Shown piece by piece: positions 10,711 to 24,084 of a DNA stretch of 64,000 nt. The DNA comes from Hanleya hanleyi (taxonomy: Eukaryota > Mollusca > Polyplacophora > Lepidopleurida > Hanleyidae). Where the stretch lies: assembly GCA_036873755.1 (NCBI GenBank), contig JAVTVY010033764.1, positions 62,001 to 126,000 on the forward strand, given 5' to 3'. Position 1 is the stretch's first letter. Each line of letters begins with the position of its first letter. Under the pieces are notes generated by a model, which searched no databases, was not told the origin of the DNA, and saw nothing but the letters and a program-made list of their open reading frames with translations. Both the position numbers and the translations under genes were made by a program.

Positions 10711-13120
10711 ACCCGTCTGGAGTATGTGGGAGTTTAAAATAGATCCGTAGGCATGTTTCGGAAGAATAGTGTTACAACTAATGCTGTTAAGTAATAATAT
10801 GTCATTGTATTGGAGAAAGGCTGGCGTACTGACAAGAAATTACATGATCACACAGGCCGATAGTCTAACTGCATTCCTCTCAAAGACATCGACGGATCAA
10901 GCGTGATTCTTAACATGTTCTGTATCTCAGCCACGCTTGTATTGTATCTGTTTGTGTGGACATCTTTACTGGAATGACCACACGGTCATAACTTTAAATA
11001 TCGATGAGCAAATGATGTTATAGCTCTTTCAACATATATGTTGGAAATTGGTGAGTTATTTGACGTCAGATGTAAGAAATGGACCATAATAAAATAGAGA
11101 AAATATTAACATAGTGCAAGTTCTTATTCAGAACACCAATCGGACTGACTGATACACCAATCGCACTGACTGATCCCCAAAGGTTGTAGCAGTAAAACTT
11201 TGTGGATGTTAGCGAAATCTCCAACTTAAAAGTCGCCTTCACTTTGATTAAACCCTTCAACAAATGTCTAATTTCGCGTTCGTACGATAACATATATTGG
11301 AGGCGGTAGGTACTTCACAAACCCGCACCCTATCACGGAATGTTGCCACTCTAAGGTATATACTAAAGGTTAATCGCTTCCTCCAATGCCAAGATTGTTT
11401 CGACTCTAGCAGCCCAACCCTTAGTTAGTTGATCGATAGATGTATTTGGGCACTTCATCGTTTAATGTTCGCGGGAACGCACCCTGCAACTCTTTTACCC
11501 CCATCCACCCCACACATATTCCCTTGTAACAGTGTCACAAGGACATGTATGATTTCAACGTTATACCAGGTGATATCATTCATCATATAGCATTCTGCGA
11601 AGAAGAATATATCCTTCCAGAATGTCATCGTAATTTCAGCATATATTTCTCTTCTAACAAGCTCTCCGTACATCATTCTCACTTATCGACCCGATTCATG
11701 CCGTATTTGCTACGTTTTATTCGGTCTCTACTTCCGTTCGCGAACTCCTCTGAATCTCCTCCCAGGTATCTTTCTGAGAGATCTCAGATACTTGGCCAAT
11801 ACATCTATTACTAGACTAATACTATCCATGCTGGTCTCAGTCCTAATATATCTCTCATGTCCCTCTCCATGTCCAACCGTATTCCAGTGAATATGTGCTG
11901 AAATATAAGAGAATCGTGCATTTTGTTAAGAAAAAGAACACATGAAACTTGGTACACATATACTACACACCACGGGTAACAGTTCAAAGATTGGAGGTAG
12001 TCCAGATTGGTCCTGTGTCAGCCTGGGCGGCCATTTTTTTCAAGATGGCCACCGTGATAATTTACCGATACGATGTTATAGGCAAAATCACTCCAAATAG
12101 TCTGAATTACATTTTAACTTTACCTATTCTCCCTACATTCTTCATTGAGATTACGAAAATGAACTCAAGATTCACTCTGGGTGACTTTTATGAGACATGG
12201 GTTTGACTTTAACCCTATCTAGCCTGGGGGATGTATATGAAGCGCATCCAAAATACACTCACGGTCTCAGTTTGTCTATTTTGGCCTGTGCAATATTCAA
12301 TCAATACTGTAAACTTAGAACATGTATTAGATCGAGTCGTTCAAGTGTATACCAATCCGCATTTTAGGGAACAGAAATTGAACAGATCAAGATCTGATAG
12401 TCTGCCTTCCAAATGTCCCGTTCGTGCACTGGGAAATATCACCTGGATTATTCAAGACATTTAATGATATACTTACCGTAGAACCTTTCTGTAGCAAGGC
12501 CGTGCATCTTTACTCGGGAGACGAAATTGTTTGATCTGAGATGAGGATGGTTCCGTAGACGTGAAAGCTTTATTGATCGGTACATTTTTATCGCTTCCGG
12601 TATTTACATAAACCTGCCAGACAGTCGACTGGAGTTTTAACCCAGTTAACCCATAAAATGCCAAAGCTAATAGACAAATCTTGCAATGTACGCCTCGAAC
12701 AAGATCTAACCCGCCAGTGGATGTTCTTTGTGATGAGATGGCGCCATTTGCAGGATTATCTACGACAATCTCACAACATTTATCTCGATCATTGTGATAA
12801 AGATCCACTGTTCCAAAGACAGGAACAAATGCAGAACCGAATGGCTCTTTTCTAACCAACCATATTTCATGTTGCTGTGAAACCACTTTGCTGATTTATA
12901 TATGAATCAATTGCATATACATGTGGTCATCACCATGAAATGGTAAAATATCGACATTTCCCTTTCGTAAGTTATTCATGAGGTATGTAATTCGAGTTAT
13001 ACTTTTTTCAGTCGGTCTGAATAAATTAAACCTTGGGCATATAACCGTCAATACTCATTGCCATTAAGATTGCCAGTAACATTAACACTAATGCTGTCAA
13101 ATTCCTTAACGAAGCGAGGC
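10711..13120. repeat. R1 repeat, copy b (uninterrupted)
   Basis: The intact version of R1. It matches copy a left (278-1157) and right (4849-6325) consecutively and therefore shows the empty site of the 3.7-kb LINE nest in copy a. On the reverse strand, 12886-12473 is an open frame of 137 codons ending at a donor-like CGGTAAGTAT (acttac at 12471-12476). I cannot assign a function, and frame conservation with copies a and c is only partial. Confidence 0.8.
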
Positions 13121-13267
13121 TAACTATAAAAAAATAGCGTCTTGGAATAGACAAAATATGGCTATTTTGAATCAAGAGCGAGCAAAATCCTATTTGTAGA
13201 ATCATTTAATTTGAGCGCTGTCACTGTTATGAGCCCATTATGTAATCCCGGAGGTGTATTAGATTAC

Positions 13268-13620
13268 TGTAACATTGATGGGAATGTTTATCAGTGAACA
13301 CAGGATGACAGAGCTTCTCCTGTCGTGCGTCGAAGTCAGATGTTTAATGTTCTGGTTTTGATAGTTGGCTCTATATGATCATCGTGTCAGGGACAATCTG
13401 TTTTAGGGATGTTTGTCTTGTCTTGGACATGATGGAACATCATGATGTCTTGCTGGCATGATTGAAAACTTCTGACCGCTTCTCTCTTGTAGGAAACCAG
13501 CCTATATTTTTGTATACTATTATTGTTTTCCAATTTTGTGCTAATGATGTTATTCGAATTAGGTCTTTCGATTATGGACGCAGAAATTCTTAATGAATAC
13601 CGAATGATGGACAGAACGCA
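13268..13620 (+). repeat. R4 repeat copy 2 continuing into a degenerate Naiad tail
   Basis: 13268-13501 matches 10451-10680. It continues as a decayed Naiad tail: a cttctctcttgtaggaaa block, a tttgtgctaatg block and gattatggacgcaga near 13570, fading before 13620. The terminal GACGCTTGTAAT is lost. Confidence 0.65.
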
Positions 13621-13639
13621 TGTATTTACTATGAAGTGA

Positions 13640-14180
13640 TACGACTATACACTAACAATCTTAGTCGGTCTAATATTGGATCTATCTGAGTCTGTCTATA
13701 TCTGATTTGACAACATTATATTAGATTGAATCGTTCATGGGTAGAAGCAACCCGAATTGTAGGTTAATACTTGAGGACGTAAATTGTGAACCTCCCAAGT
13801 CTGTCGTGTATTGAAAAGATATGCCCTTGATTATCCAGGACATTTAATGACTTAACTTACCGTAAGATCTCTCGGTAGCAAGGGCATACAACTTTACTCG
13901 GGACACGATAATGATTGATCTAATACGAGGATGATTCTTTAGACGTAAAACCTTAGTTAAGCCGTGCGTTTGATCGCCTCTGATATTTACACAAACTTGC
14001 CCCAGACGGTCGACTGGAGTTAGGTCAATTTCAATTAACCCATAAAATACCAAAGCTAATAAATCTTCAGCGAAAATCGTGCAATGTATCCCACAAACAT
14101 GACATAACACCGCCCGTGGATGTTCTTTTTGATGAGATGGTGCCATCTGCAGAACTATCGTCGACAATCTTACAACACAT
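13640..14180. repeat. R1 repeat, diverged partial copy c
   Basis: Aligns weakly but collinearly with 12235-12790 and 5445-5990. Shared blocks include CATTTAATGA followed by CTTACCG (donor-like on the reverse strand, 13855-13860), TTTACTCGGGA, GATATTTACAC and GATGAGATGGTGCCAT. It is the oldest of the three copies judged by divergence. Confidence 0.6.
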
Positions 14181-14206
14181 TACACTACGAGTCAGAGATT
14201 GGTCTG

Positions 14207-14300
14207 AATCGCTCTCCATCACCAATGTTAGATAATCACCAATCGCTCTCCATCACCAATGTTAGATAATCACCAATCGCTCTCCATCACCAATGTTAGA
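14207..14300 (+). repeat. 34-bp tandem repeat, about 2.8 copies
   Basis: Units start at 14207, 14241 and 14275, each beginning AATCGCTCTCCATCACCAAT. The copies are identical or nearly so, which points to a recent expansion. Confidence 0.9.
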
Positions 14301-14380
14301 TCTTTCGGTCGTTAGTTGGATTATATCATCTTTTCCTTGACTTATTATCTTTCTATTTAAAATCGGTAGCTCAGTTATTG

Positions 14381-15033
14381 ACTTTCTGGATAGTAATATT
14401 CCAGTGGGACCTGCATATGGCGTATACATATCTCGCTTAGTAGCATTTGCTAGATCCTGTGTTAAATGTGATGATTTTAATCAACGTCACAAAACATTGT
14501 TGCAGAAACTTATAAAACAGGGCTATTCCACCAAGCGCCTCCACTCAAAGTTTCTCAAATTTGGCGATACATATCGCAGGCTGATAGCAAAATACGAGCG
14601 TAGCGTGCAAGATCTATGGCGTTACGTTTCGTAACTTGTGTCTAATTCCGCTTAACCCGGGGCTAGGGGCCGTATGAATCCATGTACTTCAAGATCCTCC
14701 TGGTACTCATATGAACAGTCACAATCAAAGCGTGACTGAGATACATCATTCTTTAGATGACGACTTTACAACGAATTATGGATTAAGAATACTGATCAGC
14801 GATACGGATTTGATATTTTTGGAACATCACCATGTCTTGCCGGCATCATTGAAAACTGATGACCGCTTCTCTCTTGCAGGAAACAAGCCTATGTTTATGT
14901 ATACATGATTGTCTTTTTGAATTTGGTGCTAATACTGTTATATGGAATATGGAATAGGTCTTTGGATTATGGACGCGGATATTCTCTAATGGAAGACGGC
15001 TGAATTATGAATGACGGACCAGACGCTTGCAAT
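14381..15033 (+). mobile_element. Naiad-type PLE copy 2, 3' end only
   Basis: Strongly 5'-truncated. It starts within the RT C-terminal region (about 14381) and ends at the family terminus ...GACGCTTGCAAT (15033). The coding part 14404-14634 encodes the conserved MGPAYGVYISRLVAFARS region through YERSVQDLWRYVS and the stop. The roughly 400-bp tail follows. It contains no RT active site. The preceding sequence is the 34-bp tandem repeat and unrelated DNA. Confidence 0.88.
14404..14634 (+). pseudogene. Naiad RT C-terminal fragment
   Basis: Seventy-six codons identical in style to the C terminus of the other copies: a GPAYGVYISRLVAFARSC block, a CDDFNQRHKTLLQKLIKQG block and VQDLWRYVS, then TAA. 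This is the thumb-like end of the PLE reverse transcriptase. No start signal or upstream coding sequence exists, so it is a remnant and not a gene. Confidence 0.85.
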
Positions 15034-15409
15034 TTGCTTATCCCAACATAACTGGGAAGGCAAAACTTCCAAACGAGGGGACATTTCACCAGTCAACAGG
15101 GGTTATTTCGGGGTTGCTTATCCCCACACTCCACTTCTCTCCTACATACTGACGCCACACATTCCGACAAGCCGGTACAAAATGGGTGCATGCTTGAATA
15201 ATAATGATGCGATGTTTGAATGCCGATTTATCGGCTGATAAAACGAACAATATCTTTGTTTATATTGTTGGATACAAGGGAAATAGATAATACTAGTACC
15301 AACTTCAAAGGCGGCGGAAAATGTACATACATGAACATAATCTAGTGTCTCTCAAAACGGGCTCAGTCATTTTTAATGATGCTGGCAAGACATTTTTCAT
15401 CTATCCAAC
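15034..15409. other. unassigned sequence after Naiad copy 2
   Basis: No gene. Two CTTATCCC...CA stretches (15040 and 15119) form a loose direct repeat. A relic of the Naiad tail in reverse orientation may start near 15375 (tgatgctggcaagacat). Confidence 0.4.
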
Positions 15410-18400
15410 CATTCAGAAAATGTATAAACACAAACTACTTTCTTGCAAGAGATCCAAGAGCGGCAATTACAACAACAAATCTGCCTAATGATGTACGTAA
15501 GTTCTCAATTAGAAGGAATCACAGGGATGTGACAAGCTCGACATATTTCAACTTTAATTGTTCATGGATCTTCACGCATATATCATGCCACGGTAAAATT
15601 GAGTGTGACGGATGGTGTGGTCGTTGGTAAGGAAAGTATATCTCCATGATTGTTTCAATGCGACTGCAATAACCGAGATAATGGACCTAAATAGTCAGTT
15701 ACTCTCTAACATTAATGACGCTCACAAAAAAAAGAATATATCTCAGAGATAGGAAACAGTAAATTGGCAGTTCAGGCCAAATTAGTATGTTACCATTAGA
15801 CGGAGTAACACGAATACCTCGGTCATTCAAGCTGAGTAACATCTTCCTGGCTTGCAATTCATTTTCCAATGACGCGACTGCCTGAACGGTTACTGGGATG
15901 CAAAAGATACAACCCCAGCCCTTCCTTGCAAGAGATAACTAATCAACAGTTTTTCATTATGCTAGAAATCGCCGAAACTATTTTATTATCCCAATGAATT
16001 TTCAAGTCGTTTTCTAAAACATAATGTATCTCAGTCGTTCAGACTACTTTCTGGTAACGCTACAAGTGTACAAGGAACCAAATAATATGGTGCTACGTAT
16101 ACGATGTGTGACTGCCTCATTTGTACAACTTCTGATTATTCGACAAATAAATGTGTTTGTCCTCAGATTAAGGCATTGCTGGCATTAATTGTAAAGGCCT
16201 ATGTATAAAATGATCTTAGAGGGATATCCGAAGCCTTCATACAGCTAACAGACAGTAGACAAAGTTCTACCTCTTGGTGGAATAGCATCATCAGAGACTG
16301 TCCGACTATTCAGAAATAGGAATTCAAACAAACGTTCTCAGAGTGGACAAGTATAGATCAAATAACACGAACTTAATTCTGCTATTGCATTGGCATATTC
16401 AGAAAAGCTGCTGACAACACTATTGGCGCTACTGATGGAATTGTAGGCCTTCTAGTACATGTAGAGTTTGTTGAGCGGTGGCTGTTCTTAGTTATCAGTG
16501 CCTTTTTATTGACGGCGAACTTGACTTTAAGACGCTTGACGCCATTGCGAATAACCTGGCTTCAAATATTCAGACCCGGATTATAATAATAATATGGGAA
16601 GTTGGATCGGATGTGAAAATTAATATCGATCATAATCTAGGATAAGAAGTGAGCTGCCAGATATTCCTCTCTGCATCGGCAATTTCATGGTGAGCAACAC
16701 CAGAAAATACCATTTGAGCGTCCTTGAAATTAACAGGGAAGCCGTAATAATGGTAACCATTCTGCTTCTGATGCCGCTCACTTCTTTTAACTTTAAAATA
16801 CAAATGAAGGTCAGAACCGACTTGCTCGTCTTCAACATGGGAGGAAGGCTATATTACATATGATTTTAATATATTCGAAACCAGGGCAACAAAAGTGGGT
16901 CTAGTGACAATAAGCTTTTAATCCGTCATTCAATATTCATCCGTTGTCCATCAAAAAAATAATTGGGAAAAAGACAGGAGGAGGACATCTGACGTGTTGA
17001 CTATCACATGTGTGCGGTCAGCGCCGGAAGCTCAGTAATTGTTGATTTTAATAGCAAACATATGCTCTTGTGATACCATAATGTTTTGTGGCCAAATGAA
17101 CGAGAGATTCCGCCCAGATACTGTGCTTCAATTTCCGCAGATAAAGTCTTGTCGGCGTTGTTTATTCCGTTTGACAGGTAATTTGCAATTAGGCCAGTGA
17201 GTGACGCTCTCTATATGACAGGTCGAGCGTTTCCACACATTAACTCATACCCCAATGACATAAGAACGACTGTCATTTCTAGAAAAACAAATCACCTCAT
17301 GCGCGAGGGATCTTCCCATCTCACTTATTCCATTTATATGTTCCTCTTTATGTGATTTGAATTCCCATCACCATTTGCCCACGCGCTGCATGGTAAGTAG
17401 GTCGTTCGCCTCGCAAATGTTCTGTTGCCCTACAATCAAGTAATTTCCAAATAATGGAAACAGATGATTGGGTTCTGTGACATCAAAGTGGCGAGGAAAG
17501 CATCTTGCATCGAAACACAATTGAGTTAGGCTTATTGGCTTCCCTTCCCAAGCTCGTCATCTAGCCAGACTACAGGGCCGCTCCAAGTGTTATGTGTCTG
17601 GATCGTGGTGTCCTATGCTTTTAAATATGTTAGAACCTTGCGTCTGAATCTGAGGCCAGTCTATCTCAATAATGATTAATTTTTTCCGTAATATGATCGG
17701 AATACCAATGGATCAAGGAATAATTGTTAGTGATAATGATCTGACGACAGGTATCACGATACCTGGCTGGCATCAATGGAAACAATTGACTGCTTCTTTT
17801 CTCCAAGTGCATGTGTTTATTTATTACATTTTATCTCAGGCCCCCATAGTTCGTCCAATCCTAATTTTACATATGTCACATGTAAGATCTTATAGATTTT
17901 GCTGGGCCAATCTCCTGAATATTGAATATATTTAGGGCGCTTGGTCTCTATGTCAGTGCATTCTGACTAATTCATTGTTATCAGAGATGGGGGGAGTAAA
18001 CTTCAACATTTCCCCAAGGTTTTAGCTAAATTAGTACTCCCAAATCTTACCACCGGGTAATGAAACGGGTGCTTCCGTATATTGTCTACAGGATGGTACC
18101 AGCAATGGCTACGTGGATCACAGTACATTGATGTTGCTCTTTCAATAATTGACCGCAAGTCTTGCGTACGAGGACTGCCAAAGGAATGTTGGAAGTTCCG
18201 TCAATATTAAAATTCTGAATAGCAAAACGAAATTTCATCTGAAGTGGTATAATTAAGGCAAGAAATCCAGTTGTGGAATTTGAAATTCGTTCCTGTGGTT
18301 GGCCTACGTCAGGTTTGCTGATCGCATATAAACTTAGATTTTTAACTACAATGTTGTGGACATAACAACAGTCGTGATATGCAAGCCATCGGCGGAATGT

Positions 18401-19450
18401 TCTCCCTTCTGTAACTATTGTTCGTTTGTCGGTCTACTTTGTAGGATTTCAGAAAGTGTATCGCGATCGTGAGCAAGAGAAGCCGTAAAAGTGACGACGA
18501 TTTTTCCTTCAAGATTGCACAACCACTGGCACTTCAAATGATTAACCCACATTAAAATAGTCCATTAATGCGTTGGTGATGTGCTAACTGCGTGTATATT
18601 TTATTTTCATATATTTCTCTGGAAGGTTTTCAAAAGATATGGCCGTTTTGATTCGTTCAAAACCTGGCGCTAGGCCAAGGGCTGAAATCGTTCGCTCTAT
18701 TTATTTCGGCGAAGCTCCAAGTTGACACAAGATGCAAAAGAATAAATCGTTTTTCGTTTCTTAACTTTTTCCATTAAAGCTGATCGACCTGCAAGATGAA
18801 TTGGTTTGAAGTCAAAATGCGAAGAAATTTGGAGGAAAATACTGAAATTTTTATTTTCTTAGGATACCATCACGCCCGCCATTACAAATTCGCTCATGGT
18901 CCTTCGCAACTTATGCGATAAGGCTAAAGAGGTTAACTCGCTGGATTTTTCGTTCCACAATTAAATTCGCTGCGATATATTCCAGACCGTGTTCCAATCA
19001 TTTAAATGTGTTGGCGTTTCACGCGCTTCTTGAAATTCAGCGTAGCTCTAGCATCAATTCGGAGTTTGACCTCAGATTACGCGCCACGGTACTAATTGCT
19101 TGTTTGTTTTGAAATGAACATTTGTAATCTTTCACCTCGCCGGAAATGTGATTGAGACACATGGATAGAGTCGACATACACAGGTCGATACTTTACCCAG
19201 ACTATTTAGAGTGAAGTACATTAATCGTGATCTCCAAACCACCGAGAACAATAATCACAGATTGCAGCTGGCGTCATCTAAGACAAAATATATAGAACTT
19301 GCACAGCTTTGATTGACATCGGAATCTGCTGCTTGACTGAGAGCCAAATTAACCAATTGAAATTTTAAAAGCGAGAAGACAAAAAACGACTAATAACCTA
19401 CGTTATATGTAGGATGGTACATCCGATCGCAAATCAATAGTTTATCCATT
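15410..19450. repeat. R2 duplication, compact copy
   Basis: Collinear with a much longer stretch at 24630-39480. Matching landmarks: 15480-15640 with 24660-24850; 16540-16600 with 26020-26080; 17100-17440 with 28870-29200 (GCGCGAGGGA, TGTTCTGTTGCCCT); 17590-17800 with 29340-29560; 18420-18600 with 36530-36710; 19075-19440 with 39060-39370. The order and orientation are kept. No open frame is conserved between the copies. Relics of the Naiad tail (for example 15920-16000 and 16917-16965) occur inside, so R2 itself is old, transposon-derived DNA. Confidence 0.78.
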
Positions 19451-19669
19451 GGAACTGTAACACAATTGTGAAGTGGAAACCATGAAAAATTTACAGCCAA
19501 TTCGATTAGAGATCGATATACCAACGTGCTAACCAAACCGTATCGGAGTTATCTACAACAAGGACGGTGCATGGTATGTTAAAAAGTCCCGATTTAATCA
19601 GATCTGTAAGCTGGAAAACTCTTGATTATTCAATCTAAGATGCAGTACTTTCTGTATCTTTTATTATAG

Positions 19670-20997
19670 GTATGTGGATATTGAAAAACTCAAAATATCT
19701 TACGGAAGAACTTGATGCTAAAGGTCACATACCGTACAGACATGTATCCACATGGGATTTCTCGACTCTCTATACTACAATCCCTCATCAGGACCTTATT
19801 GACCGTATAAGTTCATTAATAGTATCTGTGTTCAAGAAAACTGATCATAGATATATTAATGTCGGAAGCCATAAAGCATTCTTTAGCTCGACTACATACA
19901 ATAGATATCATTCATGGGATGTTTCTTTGTTTATAGAGTTGCTTGAATTTCTCATTAAAAATATCTATGTGAAATTTGGCAACACAATATATCAGCAGCA
20001 TATAGGTATTCCATTGGGTACTAATTGTGCACCCCTGTTGGCTGACCTGTATCTGTTCTCTTATGAATATGACTATATGCAGGCGCTTTCAAAAACCGAT
20101 CCATTCAAAGCCCGTTCCTTCTCATTCACCAAACGCTATATGGACGATCTTCTCGCTGCGGATTATCGCTATATAAATGACGCAGTGAAGGATATATATC
20201 CACCTTCACTGGATTTGAAGGAAACCACAGATAGCCCTACAGGCACATCCTAATTAGACCTATATCTCTATAAAAATGAAGCGTTGCATTCTCTCTCGTG
20301 TTTGCTATGACAAAGATGTTGTTTCGACATCGTAAACTATCCCTTTCTGGACAGTAATATTCCAGTGGGACCTGCATATGGCGTATACATATCTCGTTTA
20401 GTAGCATTTGCTAGATCCTGTGTTAAATGTGACGATTTTAATCAACGTCACAAAACATTGTTGCAGAAACTTATAAAACAGGGCTATTCCACCAAGCGCC
20501 TACACTCAACTTTTCTCAATTTTGGCGATACATATCGCATGCTGAAAGCAAAATACGAACGTAGCGTGCAAGATCTATGGCACTACGTTTCGTAACTTGT
20601 GTCTAATTCCGCTTAACCCGGGGCTAGTGGCCGTATGAATCCTTGTACTTCAAGATCCTCATGGTGCTCATATGAACAGTCACAATCAAAGCGTGACTGC
20701 GATACATCATTCTTTAGATGACGACTTCACAACGAATATTATGGATTAAGAATACTGATCAGCGATACGGATTTGATATTTTTGGAACATCATGATGTCT
20801 TGCCGGCATCATTGAAAACTGTTGACCGCTTCTCTCTTGCAGGAAACAAGCCTATGTTTATGTATACTATGATTGACTTTTTGAATTTGGTGCTAATACT
20901 GTTATATGGAATATGGAATACGTCTTTTAATTATGGACGCGGATATTCTCTAATGGACGACGGCTGAATTATGAATGACGGACTAGCCGCTTGTAAT
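19670..20997 (+). mobile_element. Naiad-type PLE copy 3, 5'-truncated
   Basis: Begins at the sequence encoding MWILKNSK (near 19670), covers RT motifs A to C and the C terminus, then the whole tail to ...CGCTTGTAAT at 20997. The upstream GIY-YIG and linker are missing. Downstream lies a second, older tail with a MITE inside (21200-21588). Confidence 0.9.
19672..20595 (+). pseudogene. Naiad PLE reverse transcriptase, frameshifted
   Basis: The first frame (19672-20253, 193 codons) contains motif A (STWDFSTLYTTIPHQDL), the GIPLGTNCAPLLADLYLF block (motif B) and YMDDLLA (motif C, the YxDD catalytic box). It ends at a TAA where sisters have a tyrosine codon (TSYLDLYLY). Indels at 20254-20340 shift the frame. 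The C-terminal part 20365-20595 then resumes and ends normally with VQDLWHYVS and a stop. The protein would have copied PLE RNA at a nicked target. This copy cannot make a full product. Confidence 0.88.
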
Positions 20998-21199
20998 TCA
21001 TGTGCGTACCCTGTCAAGGCGCAACGTGTATTTGCAGGTCGGTGCGTCTGCCGTGTACCGGTTAAAAATGCCCACCGAACCCCAACTCTGAGAACTAAAT
21101 CCCGGCGCGGACGAGAGACAAACCTGAGCTAACGGCCTCAAGCGCCAGTTGTCTCATGGGATAGATTTCAGCGCAGCGTAAAATGGCGGACAACGACGA

Positions 21200-21588
21200 A
21201 TCACCTGAATATGAGACGCGTTTTCTTGCGATGTCATGCCGGTGTGATGGATAAGAACGTCCTGGTGATTTGTGTCCCTTTTCATATCCTTTTCTATTGT
21301 AACTAAGGATGAACACTTGTCCCCAATGTAGAAAACAGTGTCCTAGCTGGGTTAAGAGATAGGAACCGGACCCTCTTAGCCACCGGACATTCTTAGCCTC
21401 CACACCGGCATCATTGGGGACTGTTGACCGCTTCCCTCTTGTAGGAAACTAGTCTATGTTTATGTATACTATGGTTGTTTTTTTGAATTTTGTGCTAATG
21501 CTGTCCTATGGTATCTTTGGATTATGAAAGCAGATATTCCTTGATGGACAACGGCTGAATTCTGACTGACGGACCAGAGGCTTGTAAT
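21200..21588 (+). repeat. older Naiad 3' tail containing a MITE
   Basis: From 21405 on this is a clear Naiad tail (ccggcatcattgg, gaccgcttccctcttgtag, gttgtttttttgaatttt, ending cttgtaat at 21588), while its left part (about 21200-21242) is diverged. It is split by the inverted-repeat element at 21243-21404. Confidence 0.75.
21243..21404. repeat. MITE with AAGAATGTCC ends, copy A, CCGG target duplication
   Basis: Ends TGTGATGGATAAGAACGTCC and GGACATTCTTAGCCTCCACA are inverted repeats. CCGG occurs on both sides (21239-21242 and 21405-21408), where the empty Naiad tail has one CCGG. The element is about 162 bp and non-coding. Related copies lie at 24152-24290 and 26583-26724. Confidence 0.8.
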
Positions 21589-24084
21589 TATTGAGGCCGT
21601 TGAGACAACATATCTCTGGTGTGTGCCAGGCTTAACATAGACTCGTCCCGCTCCCTCTTCCGTTCTGTAAATTCCGCAGACTGTTCCATGTTACACTAAA
21701 TACGCAATACCTACATGACTCAGATGAATGTATATATTCTACCAATGTAACAGTTACACATACATTTATGTAGTATGTGTGGCGCATTTACATTATATTG
21801 AATCACAGACTGACCATTCCATTGTTTCAAGCCATCAACTTGACGAAAACAACCCAGGGTGTGTCGATGGGGCAGTACGATGCATTATATTCAAAATAAT
21901 TATCTTGTCTTTAAATTTCCAAGAGATTAACTTGAGCTTTTGATTCATCTCAAGACAGAATGTCTATTGTGGAAGAACATTTTAGATGATACAACAAAAT
22001 ATAGCCCCCTAGACTGAACATATAAATTCAGAACTTGTATCAGCGTGTGCCGAATTATATCGAAGTAGGTATGCTTCTTTCTTTTTCCACTACAAATCTG
22101 TTTTTCAACCGGTCTTCAATTTGTTTGTATCATCTCCATTTCTGTTTGAACGGTTAAACAATAGAAGAAAGCTTATCTGCTGTAGCGAATAATGTATCAT
22201 CGCTTCTACATGTAGCATATGGTAACACCAATAGCTACAAGACTTGATATTGTTAGCCAATCTACATCAACTGTTGATACATATTTCGCAATATTGCCTT
22301 CTTTACGGGACGGCTCTTGGAACGGAATTCGAGCAGTTAAAAGGCCTTCTTAAAAGGAAGTTGAACGTTCAGCCATATTCTGACTGTTGTATAACGCTGC
22401 TTTTCATCTTTCACGTCACACTAGCTATGAGTGGAAAGTCATTAAACTACAAGCTGGGCCCGTCACGTCAAACTATATGCTAAGTTCTACCCTCTACCCC
22501 GCCCTGCCTCTTCAGCTAGCAATGCACTATCTACACGTAAATATAAATACACGTCAATTATAAGCGATAGCTCAAAACATCAGCAGTAGTTTTCCGATTT
22601 CACCACAAAACCTTCAGGCTGCGACTTGACGGTCTATAAATGAATAGGGGCTCGTTGTCATACAAAATTATACTATTTGCTCACACGGCGATCATTAAAC
22701 GCACTTCGATCCATTAGTATCTTGTATAATTCCATGGGACACATGGTAAACATGCTGTATGAGGTCCATTATCACCCAAGCTGTCCCCGGGTAATTTTTC
22801 TGTTCGCAGCTTATATAACTCGGAGAGTGCTGCAAAGAATTACTAATGATGCGTTCCCGAAGGATATATAGGGTCTGTTAACCAGCACGCTGAGAAAACC
22901 TGTTCCGAGTGCCTTAATTTTCTTTCTCGGTGTAATATTAAAATAAATAATTACCTCTATAGCTATGAAACGTATTATTTTACGGTAATAAGCTCTTGAA
23001 ATCCCTAGGCAGATTGTAAAATGGGTGGCGAACCTGAATTAACTGGAGATGTTTGTAGTGTCAAAATGCCCGGAAAAAGCATCTACAAAAAAAACGCTTC
23101 AAAGATCCATCAACAGTACATCACCGACCTTTGATGATATACATATTTAAAAACTTCTCAATTAGGATTACGAGGACATAATTTCGGTAAACGTAGGATA
23201 GATATTTTTACATGTATAACCACTGATATATTCCACTTGATAAATAATAGAAGAATGGACAGTGATAATCCAATTTGAAATTACACCCTACTTAAACAAT
23301 TACCAGTAATATTAATGACACGATCGGACAGAATTCAGAAGCAGGGATATATCTCTGGTTTTGTGTGATTTTTCATTAATTAAAATCATTACATTATCAA
23401 TGTGTATCCTTTTAATAATAGCATTAATTACTTACTGGATTAGTAAAATCTTCTACAATTAAGCTCCGCAAATGCTTACCATTGTGCGAAGATGTTTTGT
23501 ACGTCCATATAAAGAATTCCTTCCCCTTAACAAAACCACCAGGATGCGATACCCTCTAAGACCCCCCTTTTTAAAAAGAACATGATCCCTTCAACTACAA
23601 TGCAAGTAATGCTTTCTTCTTGTTCTGAGACATATATGTTCCAAATGGTATATGTTGATTGCGAACCTAAAAACGAAACGCAATGAAGGTAAAAACGAAC
23701 TAATGTGTTCAAGAAGCGTAAAATTCGTAACACTGGCTGTTGGAAAACATAAGCTTTGCAAAAGTTGACGGGTTCCTCACCGAACCATCCCAAAAGACTC
23801 TACCGCAACACAGAAATTATTACTCATAAAATAGCATTTATTTTTTAAAGGAAATGGAGGAAAATTGCACGTTATTATAATCTAATTTTCACATGCTCAT
23901 CGAAGATGATAAATGTGAGTATTCGTGAAGGTGGTGCTTTGCGAAAACAGTTACTACTGAACAGAAACTAGGAGACTGTTAATAATTTCACGGTTTGTTA
24001 TACAGTTGGAAAATCTATGGGTAATGTCCAACCCGGAGATCTGTAGACGTCAGATTAAACATTTCTGTATCAATTGTAATCCGT
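21589..24084. other. no gene recognised
   Basis: AT-rich sequence with only short frames in both strands. I see no domain, no clear repeat partner and no tail relic with confidence. Confidence 0.4.

Noticed and set aside
14207..14300. CRISPR-like array
   Set aside because: The 34-bp units are contiguous with no unique spacers, and the context is eukaryotic; it is a simple tandem repeat.
14820..14900. Hammerhead ribozyme in the PLE tail
   Set aside because: Only one copy has CTGATGA near 14855; the others read CTGTTGA, and no GAAA core or stems can be arranged. Naiads are reported to lack canonical hammerheads.
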